Of a stretch of DNA of 64,000 nucleotides, positions 37,201-43,812 are shown one piece after another. The DNA is taken from positions 1 to 64,000 of the forward strand of contig JAJDCR010000020.1 of assembly GCA_029260735.1 (NCBI GenBank). Reading direction: 5' to 3'. The translations under genes and the position numbers were made by a program. Source of the DNA: Planctomycetota bacterium (GTDB taxonomy: Bacteria > Planctomycetota > Uabimicrobiia > Uabimicrobiales > Uabimicrobiaceae). How positions within the stretch are numbered: the first letter of the stretch is position 1; each line of letters opens with the position of its first letter. The notes under the pieces were generated by a model. The model made no database searches, had not been told where the DNA came from, and worked only from the letters and a program-made list of their open reading frames with translations.

Positions 37201-37775
37201 GTGCCTTGCTCTTGTCCGATATCATAAATTTTTATGACATTAGAATGTTCTATTTGAGCAATAGCTTTGGCTTCCGTCATAAAACGGCGGATAAAGTTCG
37301 GTTTTTTCTCTTCTCCTACAAGTATCATTTTCAAAGCGACCTCGCGTCCCAAGTTAGGATCGTAGACACGATAAACCTTACCCATTCCTCCCTGTCCCAA
37401 GAGACCAATGATTTGGTAACGACCAAAACTAACTGGTTCGTCCTCTTCTTCCTCGAATAACTCTTCTATTTGGGAAATCCCTTGTTCAATGATTTGCGAA
37501 GGCGAGATAGATGCTTTTGGAGATATGAAGCCTTTTGTTTTTTCTATTTGGTCTTGAATTCTTGGGCAATTAGGTGATAGACGTAAAGCGTTTTGGAAGT
37601 CTTCTAGGGCGGGAGAGTATTTTTTGAATTGAAATAGAAAAACACCTCGATTGCAATAGTGCTCTGAGTTAGGAAAGTTATTTATTAACTCATTGAGGAT
37701 TTGAAATAACTCATCCCACTTTTTTTGTTCGAAGAAAAATTGTTGCTGTTGCTTGAGTTTTTCCAGAGTAGACAT
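34203..37775 (-). CDS. TPR - Ser/Thr kinase - WD40 protein
   Basis: 1190 residues. Residues ~1-75 are TPR-like (FFEQKKWDELFQILNELIN). The kinase spans about 118-385 (GQGGMGKVYRVYD, VALKMILVG, HRDIKPANIML near 234, DFGLAKI, SPEQARG). A membrane helix follows near 402-422, then a coiled coil (about 425-478), then ~700 residues of WD40/propeller repeats such as FSSDHQWLVWGDSKG and FSPDEKWLFFALG. This architecture is typical of planctomycete kinases. It is upstream of the FGE kinase on the same strand with 113 bases between. Catalytic residues are intact; substrates unknown. Confidence 0.9.
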   Translation of the reverse strand: MSTLEKLKQQQQFFFEQKKWDELFQILNELINNFPNSEHYCNRGVFLFQFKKYSPALEDFQNALRLSPNCPRIQDQIEKTKGFISPKASISPSQIIEQGISQIEELFEEEEDEPVSFGRYQIIGLLGQGGMGKVYRVYDPNLGREVALKMILVGEEKKPNFIRRFMTEAKAIAQIEHSNVIKIYDIGQEQGTYFFTMEYIKGKSLAEIIKEKTLDYREIANIMRQTCAGVTEAHRNGIIHRDIKPANIMLDEHLVPRVMDFGLAKISDSDARLSQTGAILGTPLYMSPEQARGVKDIDPRTDIYSLGALLYEALTQSPPFVGENSLEILMQVIEKELVLPTKLNSKIPKDLEAICVKCLQKKVSDRYENSETLQMDLQNFLENKPVEAKVAGFFERTIKWCQRYPLITLFLILSSTLAGLALQLYLKEAKVSSLATQQAQELTQQTKQLKVAKEEKEVALVEAREKLVQSYLKSTDYQINIRNFSNAADDILAAQEVLQKEQRELTVIQKKALLIPLKYSIIPNLVSPVEKRTLSSYVQFARLSPNGKWFASMYADPGKKVLRLGLIENHKHAKEINPREQNDSFHLLYEQRDNKAIEYQPDSLLHTNRLCFFENQWLAFKNKEKVYIYDVSKKQEVKQISHNLLSLQDMAFHSSGKYLAFRDVHTIEIHDLSKEKDSLFFHQENLRGYSLAFHPEKNWIAICHYNAIQIWDFEKKESIQKILCKAQDITELSFSSDHQWLVWGDSKGKVVCYDLKNKREFGLQDHPQPIEKIVFLNPEQFLTLADSQITTWNLIYKEKIQTIKREGIVQQVVVLDENSLGLVSLFNGKGIYEKLIMEPLLEKTVSIQSAHQEFISHMQKHFSFSSDNSTMRYPIQISSSGRYLAAAYRFFLYTWDIENKKAIIAENKYKEIVSLRFSPDEKWLFFALGSMTKNRAYLQNLQEKDRVLSLPAEYTEVPYSYSFSPPGEDLFFVRPHFIYHYDLVKQKKRKILPPKKRHQKRDLHLLKFSPDQRWYVISRLKDQRVEVYPSEKEIWKKETFLSAPPVIDRLMSAHKVVWHPSSEKFALLGDYGFTKLRHTVYIFELESQEWKYKKNILCPDWVYDLSFIDNSLAIFLKNRILIHDLKTGIQVETAIGHRIDGDVGTNGRLLALPTAQGKIKIWNYSSKNLTTHLPEKMRPLLPLLLEHHSK

Positions 37776-37904
37776 TTTCTTTTTGTTCCACTTGATTCGC
37801 TGTGAGAAGATTTTGATTTTGCTGTTTCAATGTTTTCACTACTTCAATAGTATCAAGATCAAAGAAAAAAGCAAAAAATTTTTAGACCCTAGTTTTTCTC
37901 TTCT

Positions 37905-38639
37905 TTAAATGTCTTTTGGCAATTCTCCCTTTCGCAGTAAGGCAATAATTTCTTTGGGAGAAAGGTTTTTATAGGAGTAGCCCTTTACTTCGCCTAAAGA
38001 ATCTAGGGTAAATACTCTAGTCGGCTTATTTTCATTTCCCTCAATATCTTTACGAGCAATAGCTATAATCCATTTCAATTCTCCTTTTTCATCAAGAAGG
38101 CAAACAAATTTGTGACGGGAAAGGTTTGTGTCCCATATGTCATCCTGACGAGTCTGAATAAATCGTTGTAATTCGGCTATATCGAACTCTAGTATCTTGG
38201 CTTCATCGAAAAAACGCTTTATTTGAAATTCAATGGGAAATCCATAGTGATGAATGGCTATTTTTTCTCGCGACAACCAGAAAATTTGGTGAATAATCCC
38301 AACGAAAGCAATTCCCATTATGAAGGTTAGTAGTAAAGTAATGAGTAAAGCACCACTCCATTTTTTCCTCCACTTTTTTGCATTTTTTGTCCGATGATTG
38401 TATATCCAGGAGGAGAAAAAATGCGTGCCTATAGCCATTCCCACCAAACAAATTAATGTTTGAAAAAGTATTTCTCCATTAATTCGAATCTGGGGAAGAA
38501 CATCTTTAATGCAAGATATCCAGCCTAAGAGCAAGGTTGATACAACTTGCAATAAAAACCCAAATACAGGGAAAACTATCGAGAAAAAAAAGAAAATCAA
38601 AAGAGCACAGCCCACAGAATAACGTTTTTTTCTATTCAT
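37905..38639 (-). CDS. Membrane protein, function unknown
   Basis: 244 residues with three hydrophobic helices (about 9-34, 45-70, 95-118) and a soluble C-terminal half containing a strand-rich domain (KFVCLLDEKGELKWIIAI, RVFTLDSLGEVKGYSY). It overlaps the preceding gene by 8 bases, so the two are coupled. No family recognised. Confidence 0.6.
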   Translation of the reverse strand: MNRKKRYSVGCALLIFFFFSIVFPVFGFLLQVVSTLLLGWISCIKDVLPQIRINGEILFQTLICLVGMAIGTHFFSSWIYNHRTKNAKKWRKKWSGALLITLLLTFIMGIAFVGIIHQIFWLSREKIAIHHYGFPIEFQIKRFFDEAKILEFDIAELQRFIQTRQDDIWDTNLSRHKFVCLLDEKGELKWIIAIARKDIEGNENKPTRVFTLDSLGEVKGYSYKNLSPKEIIALLRKGELPKDI

Positions 38640-39321
38640 ATGCTGTCTCCTTCAGAGTATCTTCGATCTTAGAGATTGACCAGCAATCTATTTGCCCATT
38701 GCTAAAGAGAACATAGCTCTTATAACCAAAGATAGCAGGCTCATAAACGAGAATAGCCTTTTGGTCTTGATCTAAGCTTTTCTGGTAACGGTAGATATAG
38801 CGCATTTTTGAGTCGTGAACTGTTTCCCACAGATAATCTGGGATATTCGATAAATAGTCGCTTGTCGGTAACTGTCCGTCGTGTTCATTGGCATAGTGCC
38901 AAAGAGCTTTGCGCAAGTACTCTAGGTGTTTCTTACGATCGTCTTCGCTTTTTTCTTTTGTGCTCTTTGAGTTCTTTAACTTGTAGGTGACACCATTTAA
39001 CTCCCATGCTCCCGGAGTCATCAATTCTCTAGCTCCCGAGATCATCGTTAAAATCAAGTTAAAGACAAATCCCCACAAAAATATCAGTCCAAGAGATTTC
39101 CAATAAGTAAGTTTAGGCAACGGTGTGATTTCCACCGCAACATTATTCCAAAGAATTTTGACAACGATAGCTCCGACAAAAATTACCAACAGAAAAAATG
39201 AAATTACCGATAGCCGACTAGATGAGAGTTCTGTTAGCTTGATAATATGAGGAGGCATGCCCGCATATGCATATCCCGAAAGGGAGAACATAAAAAGCAC
39301 AAATAGAGGAATTCTTCTCAT
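38632..39321 (-). CDS. Membrane protein with H-X9-DG-like tail
   Basis: 229 residues. An N-terminal signal (ending AYAG), two further hydrophobic helices (about 40-62 and 72-95), then a soluble domain with LRKALWHYANEHDGQLP and VLFSNGQIDCWSI. That pairing is reminiscent of planctomycete DUF1559/H-X9-DG prepilin-like proteins, although the aspartate of the DG motif is replaced by an asparagine-glycine. Co-transcribed with the gene at 37905. Confidence 0.55.
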   Translation of the reverse strand: MRRIPLFVLFMFSLSGYAYAGMPPHIIKLTELSSSRLSVISFFLLVIFVGAIVVKILWNNVAVEITPLPKLTYWKSLGLIFLWGFVFNLILTMISGARELMTPGAWELNGVTYKLKNSKSTKEKSEDDRKKHLEYLRKALWHYANEHDGQLPTSDYLSNIPDYLWETVHDSKMRYIYRYQKSLDQDQKAILVYEPAIFGYKSYVLFSNGQIDCWSISKIEDTLKETAYE

Positions 39322-39427
39322 TGCACTATCCTTGAAAGTTAATTTATGGAAGGGTTAAAGATCATTTTTCAAGTAAACAACAAAAATCACAAGCCTTCGT
39401 TATTTTGGTTATTTTTAATAAAGAAAA

Positions 39428-39766
39428 TCATTGCAATTTTTCTGGCAAAACGAAAGAGCCATCTTCTCGACAAGGAAAAGCCAAAGCACCTGTAACAGCA
39501 TCCAGATTTAATTCCCCATAAATATGAGGATACTGCTCCTGCCCACCTTCTAAGTTTTCATAAATAATTTTAGCTCTGACTTTCTCTTCTATGATACACA
39601 GTAAAACTAAGTTTTCTTGCTTTAAAAAAATACGATTGGCGACTTCTAGGACTTGGCCTAAAGTGGAGCAGTGAATAAAACCTTCGCTTTGGAGAGTATC
39701 CCCTTGGTAAGAACCACTAACCTGTGCTGCCTGCCAAGCTTGTTTTTGGCTGATATGGTAGATCAT
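39428..39766 (-). CDS. DUF952 family protein
   Basis: 113 residues beginning MIYHISQKQAWQAAQ. The middle SEGFIHCSTLGQVLEVANR and the end GELNLDAVTGALAFPC are the two conserved blocks of DUF952, a small cytosolic family related in fold to ADP-ribosyl-binding or nuclease-like proteins; its role is not established. The open frame runs back to 39913 into the repeat element, so I place the start at the ATG at 39766, where homology to the family begins. Confidence 0.85.
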   Translation of the reverse strand: MIYHISQKQAWQAAQVSGSYQGDTLQSEGFIHCSTLGQVLEVANRIFLKQENLVLLCIIEEKVRAKIIYENLEGGQEQYPHIYGELNLDAVTGALAFPCREDGSFVLPEKLQ

Positions 39767-39875
39767 GATGTTTTTCTTTCTTTGTTTTAATAAAGCCTGG
39801 GTCTTCCCTGGAGGGCTTTGGCTCCTGTTGAAATAATAAATTTCTTTTATTTTATGGTCGTGTAGCGACTGAGGG

Positions 39876-40290
39876 ACGTAGCCAGGGCATAAATGCCTTA
39901 CTTTTATACCCAATATTTTAAAATTGAAATTCGGTATTTTTTTTTAACATAACAAGCATAAAGTTTAATGGGCTTTGCGGGATAAACATATATATTGAAA
40001 TGTGCCTACCGCAAAGCGGTTACATGTTATAGCCTGGGGTTTCAACCCCAGGAAACATAAAGCATTCCCCCCAATTCATGTGCTGAAGGCACATCAGGAA
40101 ATATAGAGACCCAGGAACAAAAAATATAGTGCCTTCAGCACATAGGGTTGGGGTGGACGTCATGTTCCTGGGGTTGAAACCCCAGGCTTTAACATATTAC
40201 CGCTTCGCGGTAGGCACATTTCAATATGTACGTTTATCCCGCAAAGCGGATTATGTGTATAAGAGTAAGGCATAAATGCCCTGGCTACGT
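39876..40290. repeat. Nested palindromic repeat element (REP/MITE-like)
   Basis: Three nested inverted pairs share one centre near 40110. Outer: 39876-39907 against 40260-40290 (GTAGCCAGGGCATAAATGCC). Middle: about 39970-40053 against 40164-40249, more than 80 bases with few mismatches, containing CCTACCGCAAAGCGG and GCCTGGGGTTTCAACCCC. Inner: about 40069-40092 against 40129-40153 (TGTGCTGAAGGCAC). Several blocks are themselves small palindromes. It has no coding capacity; it lies between the DUF952 gene and the membrane gene at 40321. Confidence 0.92.
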
Positions 40291-40320
40291 TCCACCACTG
40301 CTCCGCAGTGAATACCTTTT

Positions 40321-40806
40321 CTACTTTCTTGTTTCCTCCAATGCTCTTTTCCCATCAAGCCAAGCGAAGGGAATAAATAGAAAAGCAATTAAGTCGGTCG
40401 GGTCAACCGTGTAATAATGATTAGGAGAGGGAGAAAAAAAATCAATTGTATCGAGAAAAGAGACATACAAGTCTCGTAAAGTCGGAGAAAGATTGATTCC
40501 TCCTAAAGAAATTATCGTAATGAAGCAAGCTACGTTGAGTTTTTTCAGAGTTAAATTAGTGTCCCAGGGGACTTTTCTTGCCATGTTCCCTATCAAAAGT
40601 AAAATATTCCAAGAACTTGTTAAGAGAGTAGGAAAAAAAAGCACTACCGCAAAATCAGAAATTTTCCCGGTCCATACATTGGGCCACATCACTCTCCACC
40701 AATGGTCGTTTAGAGCCATTATAAGCATTGCCGTGAGAGGGAGAGGGCGAATAAATTCCTTGGCGAGTAGGTTCTTTGGAAGTAAATTTTTGGAATTAGT
40801 CATCAC
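40321..40806 (-). CDS. Membrane protein, function unknown
   Basis: 161 residues with about four hydrophobic stretches (LPLTAMLIMALND, KISDFAVVLFFPTLL, NVACFITIISLGG and TDLIAFLFIPFAW). The WPNVWTGKISDFA motif is typical of a small family of uncharacterised membrane proteins. Its start overlaps the end of the spermidine-synthase-like gene by 11 bases, so it is translated from the same message. Function unknown. Confidence 0.65.
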   Translation of the reverse strand: MMTNSKNLLPKNLLAKEFIRPLPLTAMLIMALNDHWWRVMWPNVWTGKISDFAVVLFFPTLLTSSWNILLLIGNMARKVPWDTNLTLKKLNVACFITIISLGGINLSPTLRDLYVSFLDTIDFFSPSPNHYYTVDPTDLIAFLFIPFAWLDGKRALEETRK

Positions 40807-42382
40807 ATTTCCCTGAGAAAAGCCGATGAAGAGCGAGTTTATGAGTTAGCCAAGCGACAGGAGCTCGGTCATCAGAGAGAACGAGAGCGTTAGGTGTTGT
40901 TTGAGCGAGACGAATATGAGGAAAAGAGTTTGCTAGGTATCTTCCTAGACTAGGATTTCTTTTTTTTAATCCCAGAGCTTGGGTCATTAAAAAATCATTG
41001 GATAGGGGGTAAAAGCTTCCGATGAGAAGAGTGTTGAGGCCATTTTTTAGATCCCACAAATAAACATAAGGAAAAATTTCTGCGGCAGTTTGGACACAAG
41101 CTTGTACAAGTGGGCCCTCGTCGGAAGTATTTTTCTTTTTTGAAAAACCTCGGAGTTCCCAATTTTTAGCACTGAGCAGATTGATCATGAAAACTCCCTT
41201 TGGCTTCAGTCTCTTCTGCACTAAAATCAAAAATTCTTTTGTCACGAGATGAAAAGGAATATAAACGCCTTGGTAGGCATCTACTAAAATGGCATCAAAA
41301 GTCCCCTTTGTTTGAGACAAAGCAATTCTTCCATCAGATACTTCTATGGAACATCTTTCTTGAGGAAAATGAAGATACTGTTTACCTAATTTTAGAGCAA
41401 CAGGATCAATTTCGCAACCCTCTACTTGAGCTAGAGGAAAGGTTTGGATTATTTCTCGGAGAGTGCTTCCTCCGGAAACACCTATGATATAAACTCGGCT
41501 AGGAGAGTTGAGTTCACATTGAGCTAATAAAGGAGAAGCGCTCATGGCTGGCCAAGGCCCTCCTTGTTGTAGTCCTCTTGGATCATAGTACGATTGAATG
41601 GTGGAACCATCGCCGGCCACTAAATACCGGACTTCATTACTGTCTTCGACCACTTCCCAGTTTCCATAAGGCGACTCAATGTAATCTAGTCTTTTCCCCC
41701 AAGGGTGAGAAGAAAACGAGGGGGGAAAAAATAGTAAAATCAAGAATGAAAGAATAAAGGCAAAAGAAAGGTATTTAGTTTTTTTATTTCTTTCGATAAG
41801 CAAGGAAGACAAAAATAGGGCGCTACCACTTAGAAAAAAAGTAATCTTTGTTCCGAAAAAAGGAATAGTGATAAAAGTACTTCCTAAGGTACCGAAGAGA
41901 GCTCCTAAGGTAGAAAGTGCCTGAACTTGACCAGTAATGGGACCCACTTCTATGAGCTCAGAAGAATGTTCTCGAATCAGAAGAGGAGAGAGTAAACCTA
42001 AGGGAAAGGTGGAGAAAAAAGCCAGTCCTGCTAAACCAAGTAAAGTCCAAAAAAAACCAAAGGGAAGGGAGCTTAATAAAAAAAGAAGCAGAGGAGAGAC
42101 CAGGAAGGGTAGGAGTATAGTCAAGAAAGCGGCCAAAAATAAAGAGAAAGAAACCAGTCGAAGTAAAGAGTCTTGCTTGGCCAAGTAACCTCCGAGCATA
42201 TTACCTAAAGCAACCGCTCCTAAAACAGAAGCAATCGTTATAGCCCAAACGGGCTGAGAGCTTCCAACAATAGGTGAAGCTAAGCGAACTATTCCCAGTT
42301 CGGTGACCATAACTCCCAAACCAGAAAGAAAAGCCACTAAGCCACTAACAAAGGAAAGATAAATTTTTTTGGGAGGAGCCAT
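40796..42382 (-). CDS. Fused membrane / spermidine synthase-like protein
   Basis: 528 residues. The first ~215 residues hold 7-8 membrane helices resembling the transporter-like half of fused 'spermidine synthase' proteins (MVTELGIVRLASPIVG). The C-terminal part is a Rossmann methyltransferase/aminopropyltransferase fold: VYIIGVSGGSTLREI near 289 binds the nucleoside, GCEIDPVAL follows, and DAILVDAYQGVYIPFHLVT supplies the active-site region. The aminopropyl-donor residues are only partly conserved, so polyamine synthesis is not assured. Downstream gene 40321 is coupled to it. Confidence 0.8.
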   Translation of the reverse strand: MAPPKKIYLSFVSGLVAFLSGLGVMVTELGIVRLASPIVGSSQPVWAITIASVLGAVALGNMLGGYLAKQDSLLRLVSFSLFLAAFLTILLPFLVSPLLLFLLSSLPFGFFWTLLGLAGLAFFSTFPLGLLSPLLIREHSSELIEVGPITGQVQALSTLGALFGTLGSTFITIPFFGTKITFFLSGSALFLSSLLIERNKKTKYLSFAFILSFLILLFFPPSFSSHPWGKRLDYIESPYGNWEVVEDSNEVRYLVAGDGSTIQSYYDPRGLQQGGPWPAMSASPLLAQCELNSPSRVYIIGVSGGSTLREIIQTFPLAQVEGCEIDPVALKLGKQYLHFPQERCSIEVSDGRIALSQTKGTFDAILVDAYQGVYIPFHLVTKEFLILVQKRLKPKGVFMINLLSAKNWELRGFSKKKNTSDEGPLVQACVQTAAEIFPYVYLWDLKNGLNTLLIGSFYPLSNDFLMTQALGLKKRNPSLGRYLANSFPHIRLAQTTPNALVLSDDRAPVAWLTHKLALHRLFSGKCDD

Positions 42383-42535
42383 TACTTTACCTCGATAGAT
42401 TTACGGAAGATTCGCTTGTTTTGTATCGCTATAATATTACCGTGGTTAAATAATTAAATGAAGTAGTTTTAGATTTTTTTGGGAACTTTTATAAGGAAAC
42501 TTGCTTCTTCATAAACAAAATGATAGAATAAAGTA

Positions 42536-42541
42536 TATAAT
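42536..42541 (+). promoter_or_regulatory. Possible -10 element for the PEP-CTERM gene at 42626
   Basis: TATAAT at 42536-42541 (and another at 42552-42557) lies in an AT-rich divergent gap. No clear -35 partner is visible at the right distance, so this is weak. Confidence 0.35.
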
Positions 42542-42625
42542 TTATTGAAAATATAATATTTGGTAGGAAAAAAATGGAGTTTTCCTTATGAAATATTTTC
42601 TATATTGTTAAGGATTTAATATATT

Positions 42626-43252
42626 ATGAGAGCAAGAAAATGGATTTCTATAGTCTTAGTGGCTAGTCTTTTTGCTTTTATCCCTAGCCTCGTTGCTGTT
42701 CCTATTACGACGGGTGATTTTTCTGCTAATGCAACCATCCTTGATTTTGAAGAACTTGGGGTAAATGACATCTTGACCAACCAGTTCGCTTCTCAAGGTG
42801 TGTTGTTTAACAGTGCAGATGTTACTCATGAAACAGAATCTATTCCTTTCGGTTTTAATGGTAGTGCTAGCGATGTAGCTACTTCTGGTTCGGTTTTTCT
42901 AAGTAAAGGCGTTTCTACTTTTATCATTACCTTTACTGAGTTTGTTGATAAAGCAGGTATTTTTGTCATCGACCCTTCGGAGCTTAGTCCAGCTAGTACA
43001 ATGACGGCTTTCTTTCAAGGTGGCGGTTCGGAAGTAATCACAATACCTTTGTCAGCGGCAACTTCTGATCCTGCTCCTTTCGTGGGAGTAAGTAATAGCG
43101 CTGGAATTACTTCTCTTCAGTTCACGATTACAGCAGGTGACCCTGTGGGTTATGATGATTTGTTTTTTGAATCATCAGTGCCTGAGCCAAGCTCTTTAAT
43201 TCTTTTAGGATTAAGCTTTTTTGGCATTTTCTGCTACCGCCGACAGAATTAA
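42626..43252 (+). CDS. PEP-CTERM exported protein
   Basis: 208 residues. A signal peptide (residues ~1-25, ending LVAV) leads to a beta-sandwich-like body of ~150 residues (TILDFEELGVNDILTNQF, ITSLQFTITAGDPVG). The tail is VPEPSSLILLG, a hydrophobic stretch and RRQN: the exosortase-recognised PEP-CTERM signal. Divergent from the spermidine-synthase-like gene. A hairpin follows at 43259-43286. Confidence 0.85.
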   Translation: MRARKWISIVLVASLFAFIPSLVAVPITTGDFSANATILDFEELGVNDILTNQFASQGVLFNSADVTHETESIPFGFNGSASDVATSGSVFLSKGVSTFIITFTEFVDKAGIFVIDPSELSPASTMTAFFQGGGSEVITIPLSAATSDPAPFVGVSNSAGITSLQFTITAGDPVGYDDLFFESSVPEPSSLILLGLSFFGIFCYRRQN

Positions 43253-43258
43253 TCGAGT

Positions 43259-43286
43259 TTTGGGTAAGAGCTTTCTCTTACCCAAA
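43259..43286 (+). terminator. Stem-loop after the PEP-CTERM gene
   Basis: Perfect 12-base arms TTTGGGTAAGAG at 43259-43270 and 43275-43286 with a CTTT loop. No long T run follows, so termination may be partial. The 248 bases from here to 43534 hold no other feature. Confidence 0.6.
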
Positions 43287-43534
43287 CCCACCGCGCAAAT
43301 ATAACTCACCTTTCAGAAAATCATACATCCTAAAAATCATATCCCTACAATTTCTTTTTTGAATGAAAAATTCTCTACTAAAAGCACGCCTTAAATGCAA
43401 AAATTTTAAATTTGCCAAAAAAATGATAGAGTCTGGGCATTTATCATTTATAATAGAGCTTCTATTCTAGAATTGTGAAATCTCCCTTTTTGAGGTTTTA
43501 CCTCATTTGAGAAAAAGGATAGGATCTTGTTACG

Positions 43535-43768
43535 ATGAAAATAAGAATACGTAACTCTGAGGCAAAAAAAGTAATAGTCATATTAGAGCCATGGGTAAAT
43601 GAATATGATTTAAACCCTGGCGATCATTTGGAATTTGTGGCTTCTGGGGAAATTGCTGAAAATGCCTACTTTGATATCAACTATGGTAATGGAGTGTGGG
43701 TGGTAACTCCTGAGTGGCCAGGAGCTGTAGTCGCTATTTATAATTCCCAAGGCGGCGAAATGGAGTGA
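43535..43768 (+). CDS. Small hypothetical protein
   Basis: 77 residues, acidic and beta-rich (KKVIVILEPWVNEYDLNPGD, NYGNGVWVVTPEWPGAVVAIY). No signal peptide or membrane segment. AAAGGATAGGA lies upstream of the ATG. It sits alone between two PEP-CTERM/vWA genes; no family recognised. It is short, but the frame has clean strand periodicity and a ribosome binding site. Confidence 0.5.
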   Translation: MKIRIRNSEAKKVIVILEPWVNEYDLNPGDHLEFVASGEIAENAYFDINYGNGVWVVTPEWPGAVVAIYNSQGGEME

Positions 43769-43812
43769 AGTTTAGAACTTCTCATCGATCAGAGAGTCTA
43801 AGCGAAGTATTT

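Noticed and set aside
37017..37460. 147-codon plus-strand frame inside the TPR-kinase-WD40 gene
   Set aside because: It lies entirely opposite a conserved kinase domain and shows no ribosome binding site or family motif.
39767..39913. N-terminal extension of the DUF952 protein
   Set aside because: The 49 extra codons read into the palindromic repeat and the family begins at MIYHIS.
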